This document shows positions 35,080-46,841 of a DNA stretch of 64,000 nucleotides, one piece after another. Under the pieces are notes generated by a model that was not told the DNA's origin, ran no database searches, and worked only from the letters and a program-made list of their open reading frames with translations. The stretch is from Haemaphysalis longicornis (lineage: Eukaryota; Arthropoda; Arachnida; Ixodida; Ixodidae), in contig CM023449.1 of the NCBI GenBank assembly GCA_013339765.2, forward strand, positions 120,470,957-120,534,956. The letters are read 5' to 3'. The stretch's first letter is position 1. Each line of letters begins with the position of its first letter. A program made the translations under genes and the position numbers.

Positions 35080-35616
35080 TGCAGCAGCGGCTGTGTGCCT
35101 CTACGAAACGATGGGTGGCCTCGGCCAGTTGATTCAGCGTTTTACCCTCCTCGTCCTTTTAAGAAGATAACCAGCTTACGATTTCAGCAGCCAAGGAATT
35201 GTTCTCCGATGATATGGTCTCGGAGAGCCTCGAATGTTTAGGACATTGGCAATCTCTATCCAATGGTCAAAGTAACCAGTCTCGCTGGTATTGTATTTCC
35301 GGTTAGGCCATCCTCAGCACAGGACTTTCCATGTCCTTATTACACCTGTGCTAAACCGAAAACTCTGAAGGAGCACCCGTTTGAATTTGCGCAGTCTCGT
35401 GGCCCATGGTGGTACGCGCCTCCCCACGCAAGCACATACAGCAAGGGCGCATCTGTTTTTCTGCCATTGCTGTCCTGTTGCAAAGCATTGAAACTGTTGC
35501 AAGTAAGGGTGCAAGTCGTCGTGCTTCTCGTCAGAAAGAGGAAGCAATTTCTGTGGGTTAATGACCAGCGTTGCTGCAATGTCTTCCCACCACGACATTC
35601 CGTTGATTTGTACCAC
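35080..35616 (-). pseudogene. Retroelement gag with SCAN-like capsid fragment
   Basis: The upstream part translates to DDLHPYLQQFQCFATGQQW and QKNRCALAV, then after a degraded gap KFKRVLLQSFRF, matching the tick Gypsy gag pattern DDLDxYLxRFERFAT..W..WALxLSALL...LLxRFxxT. About 35090-35230 reads, with stops, TFEALRDHIIGEQFLGC, NRKLVIFLK and KTLNQLAEATHR, which is the conserved SCAN-like gag segment (LRDxIxxEQFLxCCxxxLxxFLKER...L.E.A). Stop codons and shifts show it is dead. Retroelement gag is more likely than a host SCAN protein, because the following linker is repeat sequence. Confidence 0.7.
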
Positions 35617-36108
35617 TTTCTCGGAGTCAGAACTTTACTAATAATAGTTCCTTCTGTCTTTCCGCAGCCTCTTTACCTCGGTCAGCGGTTTATTTTCTCT
35701 TTCAGTGGAAAAATCGGCTGATCTTCCTCTCGGTGGCTGTTGCCTGGAGTTGCTTAGCACATTCGCTCTCGACCCACGGCCTAAGCTCCTGTCACCAGAG
35801 CCCAGTTGAAAGCCCGTCGCCATTAACTTCTCGAGACCCATTGTCTTTAAGGTAACGTTGCAAGCGCACACGCGGGTCACCGTCTCCTTTCAGCGGATGT
35901 TAGTTAGGGAATCCTGGCACCCTCGTTACTTTTCGTAGTGAATGAGCCTAGGAATGGAAGTGGAAAGTCACGAGTTATTGAACAATGCGTACGCGGGTAA
36001 AGGTGGCTTAATGCATGATAGGCGAAAAGGAAACACAGATGGGCAGCGGAAACACGCATGGGAACGATAGTAAAGTTGAAAGCGTTACAATTATTAAAGG
36101 CTAACAGA

Positions 36109-36114
36109 AATGTA
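36109..36114. repeat. Possible target duplication, left of repeat X1
   Basis: AATGTA, repeated at 37187-37192. The uninterrupted homologue at about 34884 reads AATGTG, supporting a single ancestral site. Confidence 0.5.
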
Positions 36115-37186
36115 CGAGGCAGCCCAAAAAATGACGCTGCTCGCACTAGTGGTGCAAGGCTTGAAAGACAGCAAAGCTGGAGGGGCCTTTCCTTTCGTCG
36201 GGGCCCGGGCTGCTGCACCTCACAATATTACCGAACCTGCCCCTGAAAGTTCTCCATGGCTGCGAGGCCCCAGATTGTTTGGTCCGCAGGCTGTCACTCC
36301 CAAAGTGAGGGATGTTAGCACACACCAAATCGCGCGGCAGCCGGCTTTGCCAACACGGCGTCTGTGCTCCACACTTCGGGTGTGAACGTGCGTGAACTGC
36401 CGAGGAGAACATGCCACGAGAGACCACGCCACGTACGCATTCGCATATAAGCCAGTGTCATAAAGCGAGCGATTCAGGTTCAAAGCCGACCACGGGAAGA
36501 TTTTTTTTCCCCTAGTTGGCATTTCTTCTTGTTTCATGCGGCGGTGGTCACCAAATCCTTTTCTGTTGTGGTTATATTTGGGGGCGAGGGGGTAGGGCAG
36601 GGGGAGGGAGGTTCGTGTATCGCTTTTTTCGTCCGTTTCTTGTCTATGTCCACACTCCCAGCTCATGTGTGCGTTTTCCTTCCCGTCTCGTAATGCGGCG
36701 GCATTGGAAAGCGAGGAGGCATGCTTTTTGCTCGCTATGGGCGCCTAAATTTGTTGTTAAGTCTTCTTAAGGCTTCGAAACGAACTTATTTGGCTCTCAT
36801 ACTCGTGCAGATTTCTAGCTGGCCTTTTTTCCTTGTATGGGTTGCCCAGTGCTTTCCCACAGAACTTTCTTTTCGTTCGAGTTGGCAGCGCATGTTATTG
36901 TTTCCCGCCGCGGCTAACCCCTAATCCTTCGGCCCTTTTGGGTGGCTCACTGGTTAGGTTGCCAGTTTCACGGCATAAAGGCCCCGTGTTTGTTTTTTGA
37001 GACCTTCCTAACCACATTTTTTTTCTTGAGGCCCGCCATCCTAACACCTGTACGTGAGCTCGTTGCCTCCTCGCCACTTTCGCTCACACGTCGCATAAAA
37101 TTTTCCACCTCCCAACTTCGCCGATAATGATAGTTTTCCGGTAACGCTCCACAGGAAACCAAAAGCTCAAACAGCTCTGCTGTTAG
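36115..37186. mobile_element. Repeat X, copy 1 (~1.07 kb, unclassified)
   Basis: It splits a retroelement remnant and is bounded by AATGTA. It is homologous to 42440-43060: shared blocks include GGTGCAAGGCT/GGCGCAAGGCT, CCTTCGTC, TGCACCTCACA, TTCCGAACTTGCC/TACCGAACCTGCC, TTGTCCGCAG and CTCCCAAAGTG. Both copies end in a CAACAGCTSTGCTGTTA-type near-palindrome. It has no recognised coding capacity and could be a non-autonomous DNA element or LTR-derived repeat. Confidence 0.6.
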
Positions 37187-37192
37187 AATGTA
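37187..37192. repeat. Possible target duplication, right of repeat X1
   Basis: AATGTA, matching 36109-36114. Confidence 0.5.
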
Positions 37193-37845
37193 AGCGTTCT
37201 ATGGAATTATGTCCGCAGTCCACACGGGGTTCCGTCGTCACAATGCCTTCGCGATCCACGGAGATATCACGGCGTAGATGGCTTGATTAACGGCGCTACA
37301 CCCCGTCGGGTCCGGGCGTGGCACATCGGAAAGGCCGCAGACAGCGTGCACATGGGCAACGGTTCGATGGTACTCAGCGGCTCTAAGCCGAGGTTCCACC
37401 TCCAGATGAGCACAGGGCCGGGCTCATTCGCTCAGCGCGTCACCAGCTACAGGCACGGGACAGCCAACGAGCGGTCGCAATCAGCGGTGGAAGGCTCTCA
37501 GGCACTGCTGCGCTTGCGATCAGGGTTCCTTCCAAAGAGCGGTCAGAAGGCCGCGCTCTGTTGCCCAGCGCGCCTCAGGCATCCACTGATCGGCCTCTCG
37601 ATTCGATTGTTGTTGTTTTTGTTCCTTTATTTGTGGCGCATACCCACTTGGGAGATTGGCCAGAATCGGGAGCTTCATTGGGGCTAATGTGCCCGATTTA
37701 GGAAACGAAGGTTTGGAGAAAAAAATGATCGGAATAATCGCACAACATCTATTGGAATTTGAGATGGAGAGCGCGTAGTATGCGGGAATTCAGCACAAAA
37801 GACCCTTCTTTCAGGTGTGTAGGGCTAAAATAAACTCAAGAAGAG

Positions 37846-38210
37846 CGACTAACAGGGTAGGCGCCTTCTCTCTGAGACGTAGGTGTGGAGAGCTGTAACG
37901 AAATTCCTGTGTGAAAACCCAAGCGCAATGGCATCAAACGGAAGTAATATTTTAAAGGGTAAGTCCAAGGCGGTGAATTGACTCCGGTATTTTCTTCTCA
38001 TTAAATGGAAACTTCGGCAATGTAAGAAAAAATGCTCTGTCGATTCAGGTTCATCACAAAGAGCACAACGACCAGAGGATGTGAGACCAGCGCGGTGCGC
38101 ATAGAAGTTGAGCTGTCTGCACACTCTAGCTGCAGCGGCGTCCTCCACCACCGTCTTCTTCTTCGTTCACTGGCAGCTGATCACATCTACTGGCATTTAA
38201 TAAGGAAAGG
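37846..38210 (-). pseudogene. LINE ORF2 C-terminal zinc-knuckle fragment
   Basis: Minus-strand translation VCRQLNFYAHRAGL, CALCDEPESTEHFFLHC and HLMRRKYRSQF, then about 50 residues to a stop near 37849. The C-x2-C-x7-H-x4-C arrangement, preceded by a LNxYxHRxGL-type stretch, is the C-terminal zinc-binding region common to several LINE ORF2 proteins. The RT itself is not present. It differs from LINE-A and LINE-B, which lack this knuckle. Confidence 0.7.
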
Positions 38211-41179
38211 ATGATTTGCATGATACGTGATATTTAGTGGTGCGAAAACTATAACTTTGCCACGTGTTCACATGTTTTAGCAACTGTGCCGATGTGGTAT
38301 TTATTTTCACACATAAAGGTATGTAGGCCAGGGCGCAGCGAAGGTTCTTTCCCTTCATCAATTGGATCCTGCTGGATATACTCTCTTAGTGCGTAGGAGC
38401 TAAGGAAAAGAAACAGGGTGACAGTCATGAGGAGTTGTGCAGTTGCACAGTTCTTTTTAAAAGAATGGTTCCACAGAATGGTTCCGTGGGTAGAAGAGCC
38501 TTGCCAAAACTTCTTCATGACGTCCTTCATGATGGACTGTCGTTGCCTTTATTTTGACCGCCCTTTTCGTAACTGAGGGACGTTTATTATCACCTCATGT
38601 GCTTTGTTTACACCATAAGGCCACTTGCAAGCATGATCGTTGTCGTATCATGTTGATGATGTGTCTGCTTTGCTGCCAATAGTTTGTTGCCATTAGAAGA
38701 AGACGAAGAGGACGAAACTCTGTGAGTGGCGGGTGGCCTCTCGCCATGCTCTCTTGACCGAGAACTTGTAAACAGATTTCTTCACCCCATCCCATCATTG
38801 CCGCATTTGTCCTGCCGCTATGTATCATTATATATTATGTTATTAAAACAATCTGTATTATATACCCAGAACGCCTACCAAATGTTAAGTCATGGTAGAC
38901 CAGCTGATACAAACCATGGCTGACGATGAACCGATGTATTTATAAGAGGAGGCGGTCTATTTACAAACAGCCATGACAGAGTTCAGTGAGGCTACGTCCA
39001 CCTATTCCTCTTCGTCTTCGACGTCAGGCCATGGCTCCATGGGGCATTATCCGCCTGTCTGTGAAACTCATATATTGAGATTAGTAGGCTATGTAAAGGT
39101 TTTTAATGAGCCATGCCCAGCAGAATTGCCTGCAAAACGGTACATGCATTTTTGAAATGTCTTGCGCATCTAGCGTTAGCCCGATTGCTTGAAAGTGGTG
39201 GATCGTATGGTTCTAGCATGTTTGAGAAAAAAGCGGTAGTGTCGAACAATGAAGGCGCCTATGGAAGTATGCGTAAGCGTCCGCTTATTTGTATGGGTTT
39301 ATGGCTCTTTAAACTACAAGCGCATCCCTGTCCACTTTGACAAAAATAGGTGAAGGTTTAAAAAATTTAGATTACAACGCGAAAATTCAAGATCCTCTTG
39401 CGAGGTCACCGTGGTAAGAGCTTTGATATGTTTGGCAGCAATGGTCTGTACAGAATGATTACATTCAGGCATGACGATATGCTTACTCTATGCATAAAAA
39501 GAGCAAATTGATACCAGCGCCCAGAAGTTAGATTAAACGCGAGCTCAGTTCACGCACAGACATCAATATTTTAAAATTACATGGCTAGAAATGGGCGCCT
39601 GTTACCCTAAAGCAATTACGGAATTGTTTTTACATTTATTCTGAAGGTACAAAAGGCACTGCTGACTAAGTTAAGCTGCAGCAGCCAAAATTTCATGCCA
39701 ATTGTAAGCACATCTTCTCTTGTATTAGCCAAGTATACATAGATTCCACGTTGGTAAAAGTGCTCACAATTTGAGCAAAACAATTTCAGAATGTACTGTC
39801 TACCATTGCAACTTGACGAGCGCTGCGGAAGAGGCCCGCGCACTTCGATGAAATTGAAAATGGGTGACACGAGGGGTGGGCCTAACTGGGTGAATGAAAA
39901 TCTTCGCATTCCTGAGCAGAGTGATCGGTGCAGCGTGGATGCCCTTAAAGCCTACCGCTTGTCATCCGCGGAAAACAAAAAGACGCCTCCGCATTTCTTA
40001 GGAGAAAAATGGCGAGTAAAAGTACTGAGGATCTGGAAGATGAACTTTGGTTTCTTTACATTGAAAGTACAAAAACGTGTTCAACTTCAGTGCTTCATTA
40101 TAAAACTACAACAGTATCCCCGTCCTGATCTTTTGCATTTAAATGTTTACGCTATGCTTTTTTTAAGCTGTTTCTACGGCCTGCTGTTGTTCGAACGCTT
40201 TGCTCCTTCTATATCATGGAGACGCTCCAAGCAAATACTGCAACGACGGATATGCAGATATATATCCGAGGCACTAAGTGCTTCAATCTTATATCTCCTG
40301 TTTATATGTTGCTCTTGCCTTTCCTGTTTTTCTTCCAGAGGTTTCATTCTTGGCGCTGCGCGCCATATCTGCAGATGAACTGGAGCATGCACAAACAGCA
40401 CGCTGTTACAAAACCGCGGGAATAGCAGTCAGCCTTTTTGCTCTTCTAGGCAAAAATAAGGCATTACTGTGAGAAAAACATTGATGAAGATGCTTCCGAG
40501 AATTGTGCGGTGCTGGTAAACACGCTTCTTGTTGCTGTCTCCTTACAATCAATGGTATTCATGCCTATAACCAATGGCTGACATTTGGGCGGTCCCTCGC
40601 AAGGGCAGGGGAACTTATTCTATGCAGAAGTTAACGCTGTTTGCAGTACGCCGCAATTATTGCTAACGGCACATAACTTCGATGATAACGTACGCTTTGT
40701 GTTGATATTACATTGTTAATTGAATAGGCTACTCTTCTCCTTAAAATGCTTGGACTGGCCTCCGCAGTGTTCGAGCAAATGGAAAGCCGTAATGATGGCC
40801 TGTGTGCCAAATACGTAAAAGAATTTAGATTTTATCACCCCAAAATCTCCATCCGCTAATTTATTCATAATTGTAGTTTTTCACCACTGTTTTAGAGACA
40901 GTAATACGTATTACTGAACCTACATGCATATGTTCCTTCAAACCGTAGAATGTCGTATGATGAATGCTAAGATGGAGACCGAGTACTTCTGTTCTTAAGT
41001 TGCGGCAATACTCGGGAAAGCAAGATTCCTCTTGCGTATGTTCCTGCTATATTTACTGAAATGCAACCAGACTTAATTTCTGAACCTTAAAAGGTCACAT
41101 GAAAAATAAAACGTTCAAAGCACTTGGTTAGTTTTCGTTCAGTTTCGAGCGCGGAATTGTTTTGAAAACCTTCGGCTGG
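38211..41179. other. No gene recognised
   Basis: AT-rich. A 195-codon plus-strand frame (39791-40378) is the longest but has no recognisable domain and shifts from hydrophilic to Cys/Leu-rich; I regard it as unproven. A small inverted repeat CGGATAT/ATATCCG lies at about 40247-40268. 38973-39155 encodes a Ser-rich 60-codon frame of unknown meaning. Confidence 0.35.
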
Positions 41180-41187
41180 GGCTAATA
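41180..41187. repeat. 8-bp target duplication, left (hAT-like element)
   Basis: GGCTAATA, repeated at 42318-42325. The identity extends to GGGCTAATAT if one base of the termini is included. Confidence 0.75.
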
Positions 41188-42317
41188 TAGAGCACTGCAC
41201 GGGCCTGATTTTAGTTCCCGAGCCCGGCCCGAGCCCGCTTCGCGAAGCCCGAGCCCGCCCCGGGCCCGTAACACCTAGCCCGAGCCCGGTCCGGGCCCAG
41301 GCATTCATCAGTGAGCCTGGCCCGAGCACAGCCCGGGCCCGCCATCTCAAGCCCGGGCCCGGCCCGGCCCGGTAATTTATTTTTTGGCCTAGGGAGGGCC
41401 CGCGCGTGTGTGACCAGGCCCGGTCTTTGACGCTAAAGAAAGCTTGTTTATTATACTCCGGGTGATCAGACGGAGCATCTAGTCTGTACAAGGACGTCAT
41501 GAAGTGAAACGCAAAAAATAAGGGTTTAAAAGTGGCACATAGTTTAGCTTGCACCGTCTGCAGTTCACGCAACATCGGCGCAATAATAGCTCGTATTCTT
41601 AAACGAGAGACATCATCACCTTTGATGACTAGACTCTTGGCAACTTCACGTGGTTGTCTCGGCCACAAGTTGATATTGCTGACATTTTTCGAACCGCATT
41701 TGAACCAACGAGTATGTACGCGCGTTGAAGTAGTTCACATGCAGTGGTCGTTAAGCGGTGGCGTTTCTCTGGCATGCGTGTTTGATTCCCGGCCATGGCA
41801 GCCGCATTTTGATTGGTGCGATATCTAAAACACACGTGTACATACATAGACAAGGTGCACAGACTCCAGAATGTCTGAATAAGTCCTTCACCCTCTTGGG
41901 CATTCCTTGTAATCGTATCTTGGGTATGTTATACAACAAAATAGAAAATCTTGATGCTGTACTAGAAATGTCATTAAAATTGCAGTATAGTGACCATCAG
42001 ACCTAGCAAAACACGGTTTTTAAAATAATTTCGTACAACTAAACAGCAAGAATCGCGCAAAAATTAAACTAAGAATATTCATTTTGATGCTCTTTTCCTA
42101 CACTTCACGTCACACCTAATAACTGCCGTGCCTATGAATTCAAGCCCGAGCCCGGCCCGGGCCCATGGCGTCGAGCCCGAGCCTGGCCCAGGCCCGCGGC
42201 ACTGAGCCCGGGCCCGGCCCGGGCCCGCCAATAATCGACTTCAGGTGGCGCGGCCCGGCCCACGGGCCGGGTCGGGGCCCGGGCTTTTGGGCCGGCCCGG
42301 GCCCGTGCAGTGCTCAG
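41188..42317. mobile_element. hAT-like non-autonomous DNA transposon with GC-rich subterminal repeats
   Basis: 1,130 bp. The left end is TAGAGCACTGCACGGGCC (from 41188) and the right end, read inward, is CTGAGCACTGCACGGGCC; 16 bases are identical (41190-41205 and 42300-42315). An 8-bp duplication flanks it, the size made by hAT transposases. Subterminal regions (41200-41390, 42140-42300) are dense arrays of GCCCGG/GGGCCC in both orientations, a feature I associate with some arthropod hAT repeats. The AT-rich interior has frames of up to 193 codons on the minus strand (41087-41668), but no hAT dimerisation or catalytic domain is visible, so it is probably mobilised in trans. Confidence 0.75.
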
Positions 42318-42325
42318 GGCTAATA
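42318..42325. repeat. 8-bp target duplication, right (hAT-like element)
   Basis: GGCTAATA, matching 41180-41187. Confidence 0.75.
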
Positions 42326-42439
42326 TTCTTCGTATATTTGGTGTTTTTTATCACGTAGGTTGTATTTTGTTATTTTGTGCTTTTTAGTTTTTTGGGCAAA
42401 GCCTCCAGCCGCATATTGTTTTGAAGGGTCCGAACTATA

Positions 42440-43060
42440 CGCAACCCTTCGAGAAATGGCAGGAATGGCAGTTTCGATCAAACATTCATGCAGCTTGCGC
42501 AAATGGCGCAAGGCTGGAGAAACTGCAGAGTTTGCGGCCCCTCTCCCTTCGTCTGAGACAGGGGTCTTGCACCTCACATGTATTTCCGAACTTGCCTCTG
42601 AAATGTCTCCATAACTAGTAGGCCCGGATAGTTTTGTCCGCAGCGTTTCACATCTCCCAAAGTGGATGGCGTCAGCAAGCGCCAGAACCAGCAGCATCCG
42701 GCTACGTGCACTCGGCGTCTGTAGCTCGAACTTAGCGCCTGCGCTCCCTACATCAGGTGCGGACGCACGTGATCTGGCGAGTAGGAGAGCACGCGAGAGA
42801 TCATCACACGAACGCTGGGCAGAGTGTTCTCGATAAAGCTGGCCAACGACAGGCGCTCCTCACTAGGAGCAAACTCACGTGGGCTCGGTATTTTTATTCG
42901 TATTTTCTGTGCCATTTCCTCGCGTGGCCAAAGCCTCGGTGACGCCGGGTGCTCCTCACGAGGACCACGCTTACGCGCGCTCGGTTTTTCTTGTTATTTG
43001 TTCGCTTAATTTTATCCCGAGGAAGTAAGAGCTACAACAGCTGTGCTGTTAAAAAATGCC
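42440..43060. mobile_element. Repeat X, copy 2 (unclassified)
   Basis: Homologous to 36115-37186 but about 450 bp shorter, starting near CGAGAAATGGCAGGAATGG and ending ACAACAGCTGTGCTGTTA at about 43050. No clear flanking duplication. It supports X being a dispersed repeat rather than part of a local gene. Confidence 0.6.
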
Positions 43061-43493
43061 GCACATGCAAATAGCCCGAACCACCCTTCTCTCATGCACA
43101 CTCACACAGAAACAATTGGTTCGGCCAAGTATTTTCAGCGGTAGATATTTCGCTAACTATCCATTTTTAACATTTTGAGTGTCCAATCAGCTGTTTTGGA
43201 GCTTTAGTATTCAGTTTTGTTTTTATTTTTTATACAATCAATCAATCAGTTTTTTCCAACACGAAGTGCTGAGCACCGTGAACAAAAAACCTCAGAAAGG
43301 GCTTGACAGGGTCCACGGCCTCTATACAGAGTAGATGCAAGCAGTACAGACATAAAATTTACAATAATGTAACACCTGGTTGATTAGCAGTCATAGTACT
43401 TCATAAAATTCACACATTCAACACATGATGAAATTCACACACACGACACATCATAAAATTCACATACGTAAAACGGATGATACATGAACAGTG

Positions 43494-45039
43494 TTATATA
43501 CATGGTACATTGTTCAAATAAAACGGCAACTGATAACGTAGCATTTGTTCACCGTAACTCGTTCGGTTCATCGGTATTTGCCAGCGGTCAACGTGGCGAG
43601 TATTTCGCGAGTACATTTTAAGCTGAAGGTTGGAAGTACTGCATAGTGCGTTGTTATTTCTTTTTACATTGGTGTCGTAGCGTTTCAGCTGCAAGGATTA
43701 ATAGAAATGGGTCACTGGTAATAACTTCAACTCTTCGAAAAAGGAGGCTGTATGACTATCGTATGCTGCGTTCATGACGATTCGAACCGCCTTTTTTTTG
43801 TACTTTGGAAAGTTTAGCAGTATTCGCTTGGGTTGTGGTGCCCCATACCAAGTGACAATACCAAGTGACAATCTGACCAAACATGGTCAGATATAGTACC
43901 AGCTTCACACTTTTGGGCAAACTAAGCCTAAGTTTGGAAAGAACACCAGTAATGCGAGAAAGTTTTGATAAAAGGAGGTCAACATGAGCATTCCACGACA
44001 TGTGTTGTTCAAACACTACTACAAGACATTTCACCGTAGGTAGAATTTCAATTTCGGAATTACTTAGTTGTAGTGTGTCCTGGCAGTGAACTGTACGGTT
44101 TGTTGGTCTAAACAGGACTGCTTTAGTTTTATTTGCATTAATTGTCAATGAATTCACTCGGCTCCAGCGTGACAGTTTATCAAGCGGTTCATTGGACATA
44201 CGAAACACATCACTTTGGTTTTTCGCGCTAAGTAGCATGGTAGTGTCATCGGCATACATTATAATATTGGCAGAGCTATCAATATTGACCGAATCATTAA
44301 AAATATATGCAAAAATAACAGGGGTCCTAAGATGCTTCCATGCGGTACTCCTGCAGAAACAGGCTTGAAACAGGAACTGTGATTATTAATTATCACTTTC
44401 TGCTGGCGATTGCTACGGTAGGGGGTTAGTAACTGCAAAAAGGTACCACGAAAGCCGTAGTGGCTGAGCTTTTTTAGCAAAGTGACATGATCAATGCAGT
44501 CAAACGCCTTTGTGTAATCGATGAATATTCCTAGTGGTACAACTGTTGCTCAAAGTAGTTAAGAATTGCCTCTTTTTGCGCTAGAAGGGCAGTCTCAGTG
44601 GTTTCAAAGGCCTTTAAAGAATCTAAATTGTGCAGTGATTATTATTTTGTGCCAATCAAGGAATGAAATCATGCAAGTGTGTATAAGCTTCTGTAGGCCT
44701 TCTGAAAATATAGGAAGTATCGTGATCGGCCTATAATTGGTGAATTCTTTTTTGTCGCCTCGCTTGTGCAAAACGATAACTTTTGCCATTTGAAGTTTTT
44801 TAGGAAAAGTACCGCAAAAAGAAGGTTAAAGGTTTCCAGCACCTCTGAAATAAGGTCTAGAACATACTAATCGGTCGTATTTCTAAGCCATCAATGTCAG
44901 GGCTACCACTATTCTTCATAGAAAGAAAAGCGCTCACAATTTCATTTAATGTGACGGGTGCAAAGAAGGCTGAATCACAGGTGCTTTCTTTCATGAAGTT
45001 TGCATATTCGGAGTTGTGAGCACTCTTGCATACTGATAC
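43494..45039 (-). pseudogene. LINE-A ORF2, RT part (3' half)
   Basis: Pieces in order on the minus strand: after the Gypsy-2 junction SVCKSAHNSEYANFMKEST and APVTLNEIVSAF with KNSGSPDIDGLEI; VIVLHKRGDKKEFTNYRPI (finger); GVPHGSILGPLLF, where PQG has become PHG; MYADDTTMLLSA at 44259, the intact YADD active-site motif; LTINANKTKAVLF; and finally the C-terminal RTSYGEQMLRYQLPFYLN at 43494-43694. Several frameshifts separate the blocks. Most RT motifs are preserved, suggesting moderate age. Confidence 0.85.
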
Positions 45040-45463
45040 TGTCACGAAGCCAAGGACGACACAGTTGCCTTGAAGGAGAAACAAGTTTATTGGAGCGAAC
45101 TTGTGCTCCCCTAACAACTCAAAAGAATACAGAGGCGGCGAAGCAGATGTCAACAAAGTGACTTGCGTCGGTGAGCGTCGCAGAATCGAATACCCCGGCG
45201 TCTGCTCTGCCGGCTTTTTATCTTTCGGCGCGCATGGTTATCGAAACGTCGATTCGCTTCGAGAACATTGTAGATGCAAGAAGATTATTCCGGGCTGCTC
45301 ACGTTAGATCGGAATGCTCTCCCTATCAGAACAGATAACACATGCGCCACAGAGAGAAAGAATGGAACACGCGCTTCCCTTGGCACAGAGATAACACAGA
45401 CCGGCGCAGCCGGGCGGTAAAAGCAAAACACAAATAAACAAACCGAATGCATGGTTCGCGGCA
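45040..45463 (-). repeat. Gypsy-2 3' LTR
   Basis: Starts TGTCACGAAG and ends TTCGCGGCA on the plus strand, so the LTR reads TGCCGCGAA...CTTCGTGACA on its own strand, with the standard TG and CA ends. It pairs with 57223-57645. Confidence 0.95.
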
Positions 45464-45465
45464 TT

Positions 45466-45476
45466 ACCCCCCCTCT
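45466..45476 (-). other. Gypsy-2 polypurine tract
   Basis: On the minus strand AGAGGGGGGGT lies directly upstream of the 3' LTR, with TAA between. This is the usual place for the plus-strand primer. Confidence 0.8.
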
Positions 45477-45538
45477 AAGAGTGCATCGACCCGATGCTAA
45501 CATAGGCGACAGTCCGAACAAATAAAAATAAAAGTTTG

Positions 45539-46841
45539 TCATCGTCCGTAGAAAGGTTTTAAGCGAACCACGTGGACGACTTCGGCCCGCGTGTGTCGTC
45601 GTGATGTACCGGAGTCACCATCGGGGATCACTTCGTAGGAGAGTTGGCCAACACGTCGTAGAATCTTGTAGGGTCCGAAATACCGTCGCAGAAGTTTCTC
45701 ACTCAGTCCGCGTCGTCGGATGGGAGTCCAAACCCACACACGATCCCCTGGGTGGTACTCGGCGGCTCGGCGTCGGAGGTTGTAGCGGCCGGCATCCACC
45801 AGCTGCTGGTCCCTTATACGAACTCGAGCGAGCTGGCGGGCCTCCTCCGCACGCTTAAGGCATCCTTGGACGTCGGCGTTCAGGGCGTCGTCTTCTACGT
45901 GCGGCAGCATGGCGTCAAGCATTGTAGTCGGCCGTCTTCCGTAGACGAGCTCGAACGGTGTCATCTGCGTGGTTTCTTGGATAGCCGTGTTGTACGCAAG
46001 CGTGACATACGGGAGCACTTCGTCCCAAGTCTTACGTTCAACGTCGACGTACATGGACAGCATATCCGCAATCCTCTTGTTCAAACGTTCCGTTAGTCCG
46101 TTCGTTTGGGGTGGTACGCCGTCGTTCTTCGGTGATCCGTGTTGCTGTAGCGTAAGATTCCTTGCATGAGCTCCGCAGTAAAGGCCGTTCCGCGGTCCGT
46201 GATGAGGACTTCAGGGGCTCCATGTCGCAGCACAACTTGTCTTATGAAAAACTTGGCGATTTCTTGTGCAGTCCCCCTTGGAAGAGCAGCGGTCTCCGCG
46301 TAGCGCGTCATGTAGTCTTGTTGCTACGACAATCCCACTTGTTCTCCGATCGTGACGTAGGGAACGGGCCCAGAAGGTCCATTCCAATCTGTAGGAAGGG
46401 CCTTGATGGGACGGCGATCGGCTGCAGAAGTCCGGCAGATCTCGTCGGTGGCGTTTTTCGTCGCTGACATTCACGGTAGCTCCGGACGTAGTGGGTTACG
46501 TCGGATGTAAGGCGGGGCCAGTAGTACTTCGCCTTGATTTTTCCAATTGTGCGGGCTGTGCCGAGATGTCCGGAAGACGGGTCGTCGTGGCACGCTTCCA
46601 AAATTTCGTCACGAAGGTCTGCGGGGATGACAAGAAGGTAATTCGTCTCGTTCCCGGGGCTGAAATTCTTCTTCACGAGGACGGAGTTTCTCAGGCTGAA
46701 TTCTGGTAAGCTGCGTTTGAAGGTCCTAGGTACGGCGACGTTGCGTCCCTCGAGGTAGTCGATTATGACGCGTAAGTCAGGGTCGGCACGCTGCTGGGCG
46801 GCTAGGTCGGTCTCCGTCACGATTCCGAAGAACGAACTGAC
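45539..46841 (-). pseudogene. Gypsy-2 integrase
   Basis: 46308-46841 holds the N-terminal zinc-binding region: HDDPSSGHLGTART with the histidines, then YRECQRRK where the first of two cysteines has become tyrosine, and LLQPIAVPSRPFLQIGMDLLGPF leading to the catalytic core. 46093-46311 has the LITDRGTAFTAELMQGILR aspartate region. 45539-46084 has NKRIADMLSMYV, TPFELVYGRRPTTMLD and the C-terminal YFGPYKILRRVG (GPY/F) and ending VVHVVRLKPFYGR. Frameshifts near 46090 and 46310 separate the pieces. Its 5' side is broken at 46841 by LINE-B and continues at 53444. Confidence 0.9.

Larger units (their letters stand above)
34740..37690 (-). mobile_element. Remnants of a Gypsy-type element (gag region), two overlapping copies
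   Basis: Minus-strand remnants. 35080-35616 is a gag fragment. The sequence downstream of gag (on minus) at 34753-35080 is repeated at 35990-36114 and 37193-37400; that second copy is split by repeat X. Shared blocks include GGTAAAG...TGATAGGCG...AGTTGA(G/A)AGCGTTACAA...AACAGAAATGT and GTCCACGGAGA...CACGGCG. So two diverged copies of the same retroelement segment lie in tandem. No LTR could be confirmed. Confidence 0.6.

Noticed and set aside
39791..40378. 195-codon plus-strand frame as a gene
   Set aside because: No recognisable motif, abrupt composition change, and no splice or promoter support.
43235..43248. LINE-A as the partner of the Ruka-like SINE
   Set aside because: The tails are complementary rather than identical in the sense strand, and no shared 3' body was seen.
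45752..46096. Plus-strand frames over the Gypsy-2 integrase
   Set aside because: They are antisense to the clearly homologous minus-strand integrase.
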